A stretch of DNA of 64,000 nucleotides from Acidimicrobiaceae bacterium (GCA_026713105.1 JAPOPC010000072.1:1-64000), one strand, 5' to 3'. Shown: positions 52,803 to 62,346, counted from the first letter of the stretch. Numbers and translations are program-made. The notes: generated from the letters alone by a model not told the origin.

Positions 52803-54119
52803 CTACTCGCCGCCACGGCGCAGCGTGCTGCGATCGTCCAGCGGCGTCCACGCATCGGCGTAGCCGTCCTGCAGCTCATCGAGTCCGGCTGCCCAGGCCG
52901 TGGGGATCCACGCGTAGCGGGATTCGAGCATGAAGACGAGCATGTCCGCCATCCGGCGGGGCTCCAGATCGGCCGTGGTGCCGGCGTCGTAGGCGTCGAT
53001 GTCGGGGCCGTGAGGCAGGAATGCGTTGTGGATGCTCACGCCGCCGGGCATGAAGCCCTCGAGCTTGGCGTCGTAGGTGCCTTCGATGAGCCCCATCAGC
53101 TCGCTCATCACGTTGGAGTGGTACCAGGGCGGCCGGAACGTGTGCTCCTGCACGGCCCAGCGCTCGCGGAACAGAACAAAGTCGACGTTGGCGGTGCCCG
53201 GAATGTCCGACGGCGACGTCAGCAGCGTCCAGATCGACGGCGCCGGATGGTCGAACAGCAGCGGTCCGAGCGGGCAGTAGTTGCGCAGGTCGTACTTGTA
53301 CGGGGCAAAGTTGCCGTGCCAGGCCACGACGTCGAGCGGCGAGTGCGGCAGGTGCGTCTCGAGCAGGCGGCCGTCGTGCTTGAAGACCAGCCGCGTGGGC
53401 CGGTCCTCGGCTTCGTAGCCGGCGACCGGGTACAGGAAGTCTCGCGGCATCGCCAACGCGTCCACGCCGATCAGCCCCGGGTCCGGCAGCCGGAACGGCG
53501 CCCCGTAGTTCTCGCACACATAGCCCCGGGCGGTCTCCTCCATGAGCTCGACACGGAATTTGACCGCACGGGGGATCGTCGCCATTTCAGCCGGCCCGAC
53601 GGTGAGCGTGCCCAACTCGGTGACGAGCCGCAGCGTCCCCAGCTGGGGCAGGATCAGCATCTCGCCGTCGGCGTTTGCGAACACTTCGTCTTCCATCGAA
53701 CGGTTGGCGAAGTACAGGTGCGTGGCTGCGCCGCATTGGGTGTGGGCGTCGCCATTTGCCGCCAGCGTGCAGAGGCCCTCCAGCCAGGTTCGGGGCTCAT
53801 CTCCGATCCCGACGGGGCTCCAGCGCAACTGCGCCACCGGCGGTGAGCCCTCGCGGCACGGAGAGGTGCGGATGTTGCCCGGGTCGATATCCGCGAGTGC
53901 GGTGATGTGGCGCACCGACGGGCGGATCCGGTACATCCACGTTCGCAGCGCATCGGCGCGTGCAACCGTGAATGCGCTGCCGGTCAACTGCTCGGTGTAC
54001 AGGTCATGCGCGACGCGCTGGGGGCTGTTCTGGCCGATCGGCAGCACTCCCGGTTCAGCCTCGGTTGTGTGCTCGTTGCCGAAGCCGCTCTGATACTCGA
54101 CGCCGAAATCATCCCCCAT
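52803..54119 (-). CDS. hmgA: homogentisate 1,2-dioxygenase
   Basis: This 438-residue protein opens the ring of homogentisate to maleylacetoacetate, a step in tyrosine breakdown. It begins YQSGFGNEHTTEAEPGVLPIGQNSPQ, the family hallmark. Iron ligands His334 and Glu340 (WYHSNVMSELMG) and His370 (NAFLPHGPD) have the same spacing as in the human enzyme. Other genes of the pathway (fahA, maiA, hpd) are not in the window, so it stands alone here. It is convergent with panC, 17 bases apart. Confidence 0.96.
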   Translation of the reverse strand: MGDDFGVEYQSGFGNEHTTEAEPGVLPIGQNSPQRVAHDLYTEQLTGSAFTVARADALRTWMYRIRPSVRHITALADIDPGNIRTSPCREGSPPVAQLRWSPVGIGDEPRTWLEGLCTLAANGDAHTQCGAATHLYFANRSMEDEVFANADGEMLILPQLGTLRLVTELGTLTVGPAEMATIPRAVKFRVELMEETARGYVCENYGAPFRLPDPGLIGVDALAMPRDFLYPVAGYEAEDRPTRLVFKHDGRLLETHLPHSPLDVVAWHGNFAPYKYDLRNYCPLGPLLFDHPAPSIWTLLTSPSDIPGTANVDFVLFRERWAVQEHTFRPPWYHSNVMSELMGLIEGTYDAKLEGFMPGGVSIHNAFLPHGPDIDAYDAGTTADLEPRRMADMLVFMLESRYAWIPTAWAAGLDELQDGYADAWTPLDDRSTLRRGGE

Positions 54120-54182
54120 AGATGCCAGCCTAGAACGGGACTGCGAAGCCCCTTTTTCGGATCGGGGAATGCTGGGGTTTGC

Positions 54183-55475
54183 TCAGATGACCGGGCGGCG
54201 TCGGCGCATGGTCATCGCGAGCACCGATGCGCCTGCGGCGCAGACCGCAAAGGCCAGCCAGACCGTCTCGAAACCGCCTGTCCACTCGATGACGTAGCCA
54301 GCAGCCAAGCCGCCGATGCTGAGCCCGGACATGAATCCGAGCATCACGATGCCCGACGCCCGCCCCGCCAGCGCGACGGGAACACCGGTGATGATGGCCA
54401 GCATTGCCACGGCGTTCCACGACATCATCGTGAAGCCCGCCAGCAGTGACATCGCCCACATCAGCGAACCGTGGACCGAGGTGGCCCCCAGCAACAGTGC
54501 CAAGGCAACCACCGTGAACGCAGACTGGATCGCTAGCGCGCTGGCCGGGCGGACCCGCGTCTCGGTGAGACGGGCCCACCAGATGCGCGACCCCGCCGCG
54601 GTGATGCCCGCAAGTGCACTGGCCATCCCGGCCCAGAAGTTGGTCCAGCCCAGCGCCTGCTCAGCGAAGAGAACCTGGAATCGGCCGACGCCTCCGACGA
54701 CGCCGCCCATCAGCAGCGAGAACCAGGTGATCTTTACGATGAACGAGCGCTCAGCGAGCGCCATTCGCACCGGTTGGGGGTGCATGGGCCTCACGGCGAA
54801 CACTGCGTCGGGCGGCGAGTCGTACTCGGGCTCACCATCGGCGCTCGGGCGGGCATCAGGCCGCATCCACAGCCCGATGCCGAGCGCGCACGCCAGCGCA
54901 ACGGCGCCGTAGACGCCGAACGCGGTTCGCCAACCGAACCAGACAGCCAGCGTCGGCAGCGTTGAGCCGGACAGGAAAATGCCGAACATGACGCCCGACT
55001 GCTTGAGACCGGTGATGGTGCCGCGGCGCCCTGGGGGCACGCGCTCGGCGATGAGCTTGTTGGTAGCCGGGTTGCACCAGCCTTGGCCGAGGCCGGCGAA
55101 CGCCGCCGACCCCATCAGCAGCCACAGGTCGGTAGCGAACGCCATGCCGAACATGCCCACACCTGCGGTGCTGATCGTCAGCACCGTCGAGAACTTCGGT
55201 CCCACGCGATCGGTCAGCCGGCCTGACAGCGGCGCGAACAGGGCCGCGACGATCGTGTTGGCGGTGAGGGCCACGCTGAAAGCACCCGTGGTGATGTCGA
55301 GAGCGCCGATGAGATCGACCGCCAACACCGCCGGCAGCATCATGGGGATCGGGCCGAGCACCATCGTGGCGACCAGCACGAAGTTCAGGCCGAGGCGTTG
55401 CATCGGGCTGTCGCCGGTCGATCCGGGCGCTGCAGGCGCGTCTGACGTTGCCCTTGCAGCGTCGCCCGTTGTCAT
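54183..55475 (-). CDS. MFS transporter
   Basis: This 430-residue membrane protein has a hydrophilic N-terminal tail of about 25 residues and twelve hydrophobic segments. The MFS motif LSGRLTDRVGPKFSTVLTISTAG lies between segments two and three, and RVPPGRRGTITGLKQSGVMFGIFLSG resembles cyanate/nitrate-type (CynX-like) carriers. The central loop (about 205-240) is long and acidic. It lies downstream of hmgA's start on the same strand, 63 bases away, so cotranscription with hmgA is possible. The substrate is unknown. Confidence 0.85.
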   Translation of the reverse strand: MTTGDAARATSDAPAAPGSTGDSPMQRLGLNFVLVATMVLGPIPMMLPAVLAVDLIGALDITTGAFSVALTANTIVAALFAPLSGRLTDRVGPKFSTVLTISTAGVGMFGMAFATDLWLLMGSAAFAGLGQGWCNPATNKLIAERVPPGRRGTITGLKQSGVMFGIFLSGSTLPTLAVWFGWRTAFGVYGAVALACALGIGLWMRPDARPSADGEPEYDSPPDAVFAVRPMHPQPVRMALAERSFIVKITWFSLLMGGVVGGVGRFQVLFAEQALGWTNFWAGMASALAGITAAGSRIWWARLTETRVRPASALAIQSAFTVVALALLLGATSVHGSLMWAMSLLAGFTMMSWNAVAMLAIITGVPVALAGRASGIVMLGFMSGLSIGGLAAGYVIEWTGGFETVWLAFAVCAAGASVLAMTMRRRRPVI

Positions 55476-55625
55476 CGACTGGCACCCTATGTCTGCTGCC
55501 CGACAACCGTGCGGCCGCTGTAACTCGGCACAGTTGTGTCGCCAGCCACACCTCGGTCAGCGACGAGGCATCAGCCGCACATTCCCACGAAGGCAGCGGC
55601 CGTCCAGAGTGCATAGCGTTCCAGC

Positions 55626-56639
55626 GTGAATTCTCCCCAGGTGTTGATTCCCGCCGACGACTACGAGCGGCTCGCCGACCGGCTGTCGGCGCTTGACCAC
55701 GACGTCGAGCCGCTGCTGTGGAGACGCGACGGAGTGAGCCTCCCTGACGGTTCGGCGATTGCAGACGCAGACGGAACGCCGATCGGCGAGGCTGGCTACG
55801 CACCCAGCGCCGCCTGCATCTCGATCGGGCTGCTGTTCGGCGGCGACCTAGCGCCCTTCGTCGAAGCCGCCCTCGCTCCGGGGACGCTGCGCTGGACGCA
55901 GGCATGTCTCGCCGGCACTGATGCGCCGCCTTTTCAGCAACTGCTGGCCGAAGGCGTGCAGCTGAGTCGCAGTGACGCTCCCAACGACGCCACCGCTGAG
56001 CACACGATGTCGCTGGTGCTCAGTACGTTCGGTGACTGGGCTGGGCGCATCGATCGGCGGCGGGCCGGAACGTGGCTGCAGGTGCCATGGCGGGAGGTGC
56101 GCGGCAGCCGCTGGCTCATCGTCGGATTCGGATCGATCGGCCGCAGGCTTGCCGCGCTCGCCCGACCCTTTGGCGCACTTGTTGTCGGCGCCCGCCGCAG
56201 CGTCGCTGATGACGCCGATCTCGCAGCCGCTGACGCGATGGTCACGATGGAGGCCGTGGCCGACGAGCTGCCGCTGGCCGATGTCGTCGTCCTGACCTGC
56301 CCGCTCACCGATGAGACGCGGGGGCTCGTCGACGCCGATTTCCTGGCGGCCATGCGCGGCGACGCTGTCCTGGTCAACGTTTCTCGGGGCCCCGTCATCG
56401 ACGCCGATGCGCTGCTGGCGTGGCTGGACGCGGACAACGAGGCCACCGCAGCGCTCGACGTCTTCGACACCGAGCCGCTGCCCGCTGAGAGCCCACTGTG
56501 GAATCACCCCAAGGTGGTGATGACCACCCACATCGGCGGTGCCGGCAGCGGCATGGCGGCCCGCAACGACGACCTGTTCGTCAGCCAGCTCGAGACGTTC
56601 CTCGCTGGCGATACGCCGCGCCTGCTCGTTGCGGGCTGA
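55626..56639 (+). CDS. D-2-hydroxyacid dehydrogenase (NAD-binding)
   Basis: The protein is 337 residues from GTG 55626. The Rossmann domain has WLIVGFGSIGRRLAALARPFGALVVGARRS. Catalytic Arg, Glu and His are in LVNVSRGPVIDADALL, ALDVFDTEPLPAESPLW and VMTTHIGGAG. The N-terminal catalytic half is poorly conserved, as is usual. It reduces a 2-oxoacid to a D-2-hydroxyacid or the reverse; the substrate is not evident. It is divergent from the MFS gene with 150 bases between. Confidence 0.88.
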   Translation: MNSPQVLIPADDYERLADRLSALDHDVEPLLWRRDGVSLPDGSAIADADGTPIGEAGYAPSAACISIGLLFGGDLAPFVEAALAPGTLRWTQACLAGTDAPPFQQLLAEGVQLSRSDAPNDATAEHTMSLVLSTFGDWAGRIDRRRAGTWLQVPWREVRGSRWLIVGFGSIGRRLAALARPFGALVVGARRSVADDADLAAADAMVTMEAVADELPLADVVVLTCPLTDETRGLVDADFLAAMRGDAVLVNVSRGPVIDADALLAWLDADNEATAALDVFDTEPLPAESPLWNHPKVVMTTHIGGAGSGMAARNDDLFVSQLETFLAGDTPRLLVAG

Positions 56640-56670
56640 ACCATGAGAGCTGGATTGTTGAGGCCCTGAC

Positions 56671-57738
56671 ATGAAGACAGAGACGTTGCTGCCGTTGGGC
56701 AAGCTCGATCCGGGACTACGCGCACCTGACGTGCCGCTCGATGTGACGACGATCGGCGAGGCCGCAGCACAGGTTGAGTCGCTCGGCTACGACGCCCTTG
56801 TCGTCGAAGAGACGAAAGACGACCCGTACCAACTGCTCGCCATGGCGGCAGTGGCGACCTCGACGCTGGGACTCGGCACGTCGGTGGCGATGGCGTTCCC
56901 CCGGTCCCCGACAGTCACCGCGCTGTCGGCTTGGACATTGCAGAAAGCCTCCGCAGGACGGGCGATCTTGGGGCTGGGCTCCCAGGTGCGCGGCCACATC
57001 CGCCGCCGCTACGGCATGGACTGGTCTGCGCCGGGCCCGTGGATGCGCGACTACGTCGGCGCGGTGCGTGCGGTGTGGCGCTGCTGGCAGGACCGCACTC
57101 CGCTGGAGTTCGAGAGCGAGCACTACAACCTCAACTTGATGGTGCCGCTGTTCGATCCCGGCCCGATCGACCATCCCGATATTCCCGTCCACATCGCAGC
57201 GATCAACCCGAACATGTGCGGCGTTGCCGGCGAGGTCGCTGACGGCGTCCGGCTGCACCCGGTGTGCTCGCCCCGCTACATCACCGAGGTCATGGCGCCT
57301 GCAGTGGCCCGAGGCGCCGAACGCGCTGGGCGTGACGCCGACGAAGTGGACTGGTGCATGAAGCCCCTGGTTGCTACGGCGCCCGACGAGGCGACGCTGG
57401 CCGTGGTGGCTCGCACGGTGCGCGAGCGCGTGGGCTTCTACCTCTCGACACCCGCCTACCGGGCAGCCTTCGATGTGCACGACTGGACCGACGAGGCAAA
57501 CCAGGCCGCAGTGCTGTCGAAGGCACAGCGATGGGACGAGATCTCGGCGATCGTGTCTGACGAGATGCTCCACACCATTGCCACCGTCGGCACCTACGAC
57601 CAGATCGGCCGGCTGCTCGCCGAGCGGTACGGCGCTCACATCGACCGCATCGAGTTCTCGATTCCCGTCAATACTCCCGACGACGGCGAGCAGCTCTCGG
57701 CAATCCTGGTCGAATTGGGCTCCGCAACCCGTCCGTGA
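56671..57738 (+). CDS. LLM class F420-dependent oxidoreductase
   Basis: This 355-residue luciferase-like protein opens with LDVTTIGEAAAQVESLGYDALVVEETKDDPYQLLAMAAVAT and continues LGLGTSVAMAFPRSPTVTALSAWTLQKASAGRAILGLGSQVRGHIRRRYG, the pattern of the TIGR03617-type actinobacterial F420 enzymes. PVHIAAINPNMCGVAGEVADGVRLHPVCSPRY is the cofactor region. It begins 31 bases after the dehydrogenase on the same strand and is followed by an SDR, so the three may act in one catabolic route (inference). Confidence 0.87.
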   Translation: MKTETLLPLGKLDPGLRAPDVPLDVTTIGEAAAQVESLGYDALVVEETKDDPYQLLAMAAVATSTLGLGTSVAMAFPRSPTVTALSAWTLQKASAGRAILGLGSQVRGHIRRRYGMDWSAPGPWMRDYVGAVRAVWRCWQDRTPLEFESEHYNLNLMVPLFDPGPIDHPDIPVHIAAINPNMCGVAGEVADGVRLHPVCSPRYITEVMAPAVARGAERAGRDADEVDWCMKPLVATAPDEATLAVVARTVRERVGFYLSTPAYRAAFDVHDWTDEANQAAVLSKAQRWDEISAIVSDEMLHTIATVGTYDQIGRLLAERYGAHIDRIEFSIPVNTPDDGEQLSAILVELGSATRP

Positions 57739-57851
57739 GCATTCGGTCTTCGGACGGCAAATCTCCGGGGGTCTAGGGTCTCGCCGTCGGCTCTTGCCAG
57801 TGGCAGGGCCACGTCAGTGGATGCAACAGCACAGCGATGGGGAGACAGCAG

Positions 57852-58595
57852 ATGGGTGTCCTGGACGGACGGGTGGCGATCATCACCGGCGGCGCACGAG
57901 GGCAGGGCGCCATCGAGGGCCAGCTCTTTGCAGACGAGGGCGCGACGGTGGTGCTCACCGACGTGCTCGACGACGAGGGCGGACGGACTGCCGCGGAGGT
58001 GGGGTGTGAGTACCTGCACCATGATGTGGCTTCGGAGGCCGATTGGGATGCGGTCGTCACCGATGTCGTGAATCGCCACGGTCGCATCGACGTCCTGGTG
58101 AACAATGCCGGCATCTTCCAGGGTGCGGGTCTCATGAACACATCGGCTGCCGACTTCGACCGCATGCTCGCAATCAACGCCCGAGGCGTCTTCTTGGGCA
58201 TGCAGAAGGTCGGTGCCGCCATGGCCGACGCCGAGACGGGCTCGATCGTCAACATCAGCTCGGTCGCCGGCCTCATGGGAACGATGGGATCGTTCGCGTA
58301 CAGCGCCAGCAAGTGGGCTGTACGAGGCATGACCAAGTCGGCTGCGAAAGAACTGGGCCGCCGCAACGTGCGGGTCAACTCGGTGCATCCCGGCTACATC
58401 GACACTGAGATGCTGGCCCAGACCAGCGTGTTCACCGAGGACGACGACCGCACCCGCCGAGTGCTGCGTCAGGTGCCGCTGGGCCGCATCGCCGAGCCCG
58501 CCGAAGTCGGCCGGGTGGTGCTGTTCCTGGCCTCGGACGCCAGCAGCTACTGCACCGGCCAGGAATTCACCGTCGATGGGGGAATGTTCGGCTGA
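57852..58595 (+). CDS. SDR family oxidoreductase
   Basis: The protein is 247 residues from ATG 57852 (MGVLDGRVAIITGGARGQGAIEGQLFADEGA). Motifs: cofactor loop GGARGQGA, an Asp in VVLTDVLDDEGG favouring NAD, NNAGIFQGAG, the Ser in IVNISSVAGLMG, and Y-S-A-S-K-W-A. This pattern resembles 3-alpha/20-beta-hydroxysteroid dehydrogenase-like members common in actinobacteria, although the steroid link is not shown by sequence alone. Its last codons and TGA lie in a 35-bp tandem repeat. Confidence 0.88.
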   Translation: MGVLDGRVAIITGGARGQGAIEGQLFADEGATVVLTDVLDDEGGRTAAEVGCEYLHHDVASEADWDAVVTDVVNRHGRIDVLVNNAGIFQGAGLMNTSAADFDRMLAINARGVFLGMQKVGAAMADAETGSIVNISSVAGLMGTMGSFAYSASKWAVRGMTKSAAKELGRRNVRVNSVHPGYIDTEMLAQTSVFTEDDDRTRRVLRQVPLGRIAEPAEVGRVVLFLASDASSYCTGQEFTVDGGMFG

Positions 58596-58666
58596 GCTTG
58601 CTCGGCCGAACCATCGGACACCTCGGCTGAGCTTGCTCGGACGAACCATCAGACACATCGGCTGAG
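58588..58666 (+). repeat. 35-bp tandem repeat (2 copies plus a partial) spanning an SDR stop codon
   Basis: Units start at 58588, 58623 and 58658, a strict 35-base period; the third is cut after about nine bases. Unit 1 contains the final codons and TGA stop of the SDR gene. Each full unit can fold TCGGCTGAG-CTTG-CTCGGCCGA, a 9-bp stem with a CUUG tetraloop; unit 2 has one mismatch. This is the third case in the window of a 3' end copied downstream with its hairpin. Here the next gene is co-directional, not convergent. Confidence 0.85.
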
Positions 58667-58724
58667 TGGTCCCGGGGCTGAACTACTGTGACCCGCGGGT
58701 GTATCCCACGCGGCGAGGTCTGAG

Positions 58725-60368
58725 ATGAACTACGACAGCGGAAATTTCCGTGCGGATCTCCGAGCCGGAATCGTCTCGGCGATTGTGGTGCTGCCCTTGG
58801 CACTTGCCTTCGGCGTGGTGTCGGGTCTGGGGCCCATCGCAGGTCTGTGGGGGGCGGTCGCCGTCGGCTTCATTGCCGCCGTCGCGGGCGGCACACGGGT
58901 GCAGATCTCCGCCGCGACGGCACCGGTGGCTCTGGCGGTGTCTTTCGTCCTCGTCAGGTATGCAGATTCACCGGTCGAGGCGCTGACCATCATCTTCATT
59001 GCGGGGATCATCCAAGTCCTGCTCGGGTTGTTGCGGATCGGCAACCTGTTCCAGTACACGCCCCACTCGGTGACGTCAGGCTTCGTCAGCGGTGTCGGGG
59101 TGATGGTGGTGCTGCTGCAAGTGCTGCCGTTCTTCGGCGCCGACCCGGTGCTGGGCAATCCGATCGACTCGATTCGCCACTGGGACGACGCGGCCCGCGA
59201 CATGGACTTCCACGCGCTCGGTGTGGCAGTCGCCACCTTCGTGATCTGCGCCGGGTGGCCGAAGCAGTGGCGCAAGTACGTGCCCTCAGCAGCTGGCGCC
59301 CTGGTGTGCGGAACCATCCTCGGCGCGTGGATCTTTGACGGAGCGCCGCGAATCTCAGAGGTAGTGGAAGCGCCGTCGTTCTGGGCCATGGAGATGCCGG
59401 GCGGCGGTTTCTGGACAGCCGTCGCGGCCGCCATGACCATTGCCCTCATCGGCTCGCTGAGCAGCCTGCTGAGCGCCTCGGCAGCCGATTCAATGACCGG
59501 TCACCAACACGACCCGAACCGTGAACTGCTGGGCGTGGGCATCGGCAATGCGGTAGCCGCAATGTTCGGCGGCCTGCCGGGTGCGGGATCACCAGGTGCC
59601 ACTCAGTCGAATATCCGGGCCGGAGCACAGACCCGTGTCTCGGGCGCCGTCTCCGCAGTGGTCGCACTCGTGCTGATCGTCGTGCTCTCCGGCCTCATCG
59701 ACAACGTCCCCTACGGCGTGTTGGCGGGCATCTTGCTGTGGCTTGGGCTCAGCCTCATCGACTGGCGACTGATCACCCACCTGTACCGGGTGCAGCCAGA
59801 GCACATGCTGGTCATGCTGCTGACGCTGGGCCTGACCGTGTTCGTCGACCTGCTCGTGGCCATCGCTGCGGGGATCGTCGTGGCAGCACTCGCTGCCAGC
59901 CGTCGCTTCGAGCGGCTCGAGCTCGACAGCGTTCTGTCGGTGCCGATGCTCGACGCTGTGTTCTTTGCCGACAGCGACCGGGTCGACATCACCCAGTTCG
60001 ATGCGTTTACCGCACGGGTCGGCATGGTGAAGATGCGTGGCAGCTTCACCGTTGCATCGTCGAACCGGCTGCGGATCGCCATCAGCAAGGACATCCAAGA
60101 GCACGAGGTCGTGATCCTCGATTTCTCCGAGACCAGCTACATCGACGACAGCGCTGCACTGGTAGTCGAGCAGCTCATCGACGCCGCCATGGAACACGAC
60201 ACCGAGTGCATCGTGATCGGGCTCGACAGCCTGCCCTCGGGAAGCCTGCAGTCGCTGGACGTGCTCCACCGGGTGCCCGGCGACCACTTCGTCGCAAGCT
60301 TTGACGACGCCCGCTTGATCGCTGCACGACTGCTCGAGATCAACATGGAGACCAGCTCGGACACCTGA
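58725..60368 (+). CDS. SulP family inorganic anion transporter with STAS domain (paralogue)
   Basis: The protein is 547 residues from ATG 58725, with GAGGT upstream. The membrane part opens FRADLRAGIVSAIVVLPLALAFGVVSGLGPIAGLWGAVAVG; ISAATAPVALAVSFVLVRYA and GGLPGAGSPGATQSNIRAGAQTRVSGAVSA are the transport-core segments. The STAS domain ends with LDFSETSYIDDSAALVVEQLIDAA. It is clearly a paralogue of the SulP at 23566-25275, with the same domain order and matching STAS blocks. Substrate (sulfate, bicarbonate or other) is not resolved. Confidence 0.92.
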   Translation: MNYDSGNFRADLRAGIVSAIVVLPLALAFGVVSGLGPIAGLWGAVAVGFIAAVAGGTRVQISAATAPVALAVSFVLVRYADSPVEALTIIFIAGIIQVLLGLLRIGNLFQYTPHSVTSGFVSGVGVMVVLLQVLPFFGADPVLGNPIDSIRHWDDAARDMDFHALGVAVATFVICAGWPKQWRKYVPSAAGALVCGTILGAWIFDGAPRISEVVEAPSFWAMEMPGGGFWTAVAAAMTIALIGSLSSLLSASAADSMTGHQHDPNRELLGVGIGNAVAAMFGGLPGAGSPGATQSNIRAGAQTRVSGAVSAVVALVLIVVLSGLIDNVPYGVLAGILLWLGLSLIDWRLITHLYRVQPEHMLVMLLTLGLTVFVDLLVAIAAGIVVAALAASRRFERLELDSVLSVPMLDAVFFADSDRVDITQFDAFTARVGMVKMRGSFTVASSNRLRIAISKDIQEHEVVILDFSETSYIDDSAALVVEQLIDAAMEHDTECIVIGLDSLPSGSLQSLDVLHRVPGDHFVASFDDARLIAARLLEINMETSSDT

Positions 60369-60391
60369 GTCCCCGCGCCTCACCGGCGACC

Positions 60392-60408
60392 GAGGCGCTC
60401 AACGCCTC
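60392..60408. terminator. hairpin between convergent SulP and ppk2 genes
   Basis: GAGGCG, loop CTCAA, CGCCTC form a perfect 6-bp GC-rich stem within the 50 bases between the two convergent stop codons. It is placed to serve both genes. No T-tract follows. Confidence 0.5.
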
Positions 60409-60418
60409 AGTCGAGGGC

Positions 60419-61315
60419 CTAGTACAGCTCGGGAACGAAGGTCTGGTCCGACATCGGCGGCCGCACGTAGCCGCCCGATGGGTTGCGCTCGGGCAGCTCA
60501 ACGTGCTCCCACGGAACGGCTTCGTAGGGAATCTGCGACAGCAGGTGGGCGATGCAGTTGAGCCGGGCTGCCCGTTTGTCGTCAGCATCGACGACGAACC
60601 ACGGCGCCTGCTTGATGTCGGTATGCGCGAACAGCGTGTCCTTGGCCCGAGAGAAATCCACCCAGCGCGTTCGGGCTTCGAGATCCATCGGGGACAGCTT
60701 CCAGCGCCTTGCGGGATCGGCGATACGGCTCTGAAAGCGGCGCTCCTGCTCCTCGTCGCTGACCGAGAACCAGTACTTGATCAGGACGATGCCCGAGCGC
60801 ACGATCATCCGCTCGAACTCGGGGCACGAGCGCAGGAACTCCTCGTATTCATCGTCGGTGCAGAAGCCCATGACCGGCTCGACGAGCCCGCGGTTGTACC
60901 AACTGCGGTCGAAGAGCACCATCTCGCCAGCCGCGGGCAGCTCCTCGACGTAGCGCTGGAACCACCATTGGGTCTTCTCACGGTCGCTGGGCGTCCCGAG
61001 GGCGACCACACGCACCACACGTGGGTTCAGCCGCTCGGTGATGCGCTTGATCGTGCTGCCCTTGCCAGCCGCGTCCCGTCCCTCGAAGATGACGACGACC
61101 TTGAGCCCCTTGTGGCGGATCCAACGCTGGAGGCGGGCCAACTCCTGCTGCAGCAGCTTGAGCTCCTGCTCGTACGTGCGACGAGACAGGCGACTCTTGC
61201 GCTTCGGTGGCCGTACAGGCGCCTCATCTTCCGGCTCGTAAGCGGAATTGACATCAGGCCCAGTGCCGGTCTCGCTTTGCGACGCAGCGCCTCCCGGTGC
61301 GGCCGTCGTCCCCAT
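60419..61315 (-). CDS. ppk2: polyphosphate kinase 2
   Basis: This 298-residue protein has an N-terminal hydrophilic tail of about 35 residues, then the PPK2 domain: Walker A GRDAAGKGS (79-87), the lid region GTPSDREKTQWWFQRY, Walker B VLFDRSWYNRGLVEPVMGF (Asp136), and KLSPMDLEARTRWVDFSRAKD. This is the single-domain class I form, which uses polyphosphate to phosphorylate nucleoside diphosphates (ADP to ATP or GDP to GTP). It is convergent with the SulP gene. Confidence 0.92.
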   Translation of the reverse strand: MGTTAAPGGAASQSETGTGPDVNSAYEPEDEAPVRPPKRKSRLSRRTYEQELKLLQQELARLQRWIRHKGLKVVVIFEGRDAAGKGSTIKRITERLNPRVVRVVALGTPSDREKTQWWFQRYVEELPAAGEMVLFDRSWYNRGLVEPVMGFCTDDEYEEFLRSCPEFERMIVRSGIVLIKYWFSVSDEEQERRFQSRIADPARRWKLSPMDLEARTRWVDFSRAKDTLFAHTDIKQAPWFVVDADDKRAARLNCIAHLLSQIPYEAVPWEHVELPERNPSGGYVRPPMSDQTFVPELY

Positions 61316-61390
61316 AGGTTCGGACAGTATCCGAGCGGCTCGCAGGACGAGGACCCGGGCGCTCAGAAGGGCTTGGCCGGCGCGTGCGCC

Positions 61391-62266
61391 TCAGTCGCTG
61401 CCGAACGCCACTGCGCCTCTGCGGTCGAGCACCGTGGCATACAGCATCCCGAAGATCACGACGACCGCACCCGCCACGGTGATGAACTCGGGATATTCGC
61501 TCAGGAATACGGCTGCCCAGAAGATGCCGGCCACGGTCTCCACCGGCGCGAACAGAGACACTTCGCTTGCGGGTGCGTACCTGGGTGCGTAGCTGTAGGA
61601 CAAGCGGCCAAGCGGGTTGCAGACCAGGCCCATGACCAGCATCGCGGCAAGCGCCTGTGCGTCCAGCGAGGTCGGATTGGCGACGAAGGCCGTGGGGATC
61701 ACCAACAGAACAGAGGCCAGGATCAAACCGACGACGCGACTCATGCCCTGATAGCGGCGCCAGATGACTGTGCTGGCGGCGAAGCAGATCACGGCGATGA
61801 GGGCCAGGAAATCACCCAGCAGGTTCGGCGAGCCCACCGATGTCGAGACCACCAGGCCGATGCCGACCACTGTGAGCACAATGCCCACCGCGACACGGGG
61901 AGACGTCCGCTCGCGCAAGCCGATCCATGCGAAGCCAGCGGCCAGCACCGGCGCGGATGCCACGATCGCGACCACGTTGGGGATCTCGGTGTGCGTGATC
62001 GCCGAGATAAAGGAGAGCTGGCTGACCGCGCCGAGCACGCCGATCGCCAGCAGCGGCTTCTTGTCGGCGCGAAGAGATGCCAGCGACTCTGCCGATCGGC
62101 GGATCGCCATCGCGCCGTACAGCACCAGCGACAGCACACCGACAATGAAGGCGATGTCGAGCGCGTCAGCCCCCGAGGTGCGCACCCACAGCGAATCGGT
62201 GGAGACCAGCAGCATGCCGAGGGCCGCGAGGCCCCAGCCAAGGCGTCGGCTGCCGTATCGGGCCAT
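61391..62266 (-). CDS. EamA family (DMT) transporter
   Basis: The protein is about 291 residues from ATG 62266 (an earlier ATG at 62290 adds eight residues). Ten hydrophobic segments and two EamA repeats are seen: LGWGLAALGMLLVSTDSLWVRTSG, SFISAITHTEIPNVVAIVASAPVLAAGFAWIGLRER, then LGDFLALIAVICFAASTVIWRRYQG and PASEVSLFAPVETVAGIFWAAVFLSEYP. The substrate is unknown; relatives export amino acids or other metabolites. Confidence 0.85.
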   Translation of the reverse strand: MARYGSRRLGWGLAALGMLLVSTDSLWVRTSGADALDIAFIVGVLSLVLYGAMAIRRSAESLASLRADKKPLLAIGVLGAVSQLSFISAITHTEIPNVVAIVASAPVLAAGFAWIGLRERTSPRVAVGIVLTVVGIGLVVSTSVGSPNLLGDFLALIAVICFAASTVIWRRYQGMSRVVGLILASVLLVIPTAFVANPTSLDAQALAAMLVMGLVCNPLGRLSYSYAPRYAPASEVSLFAPVETVAGIFWAAVFLSEYPEFITVAGAVVVIFGMLYATVLDRRGAVAFGSD

Positions 62267-62346
62267 CACGAGCGTCGGATTCCAGAGCATGTGGTGCCAA
62301 TGCAGGGTTTCACGTCATTCCACCGCAACTGCGGCCCAAAACTTGG

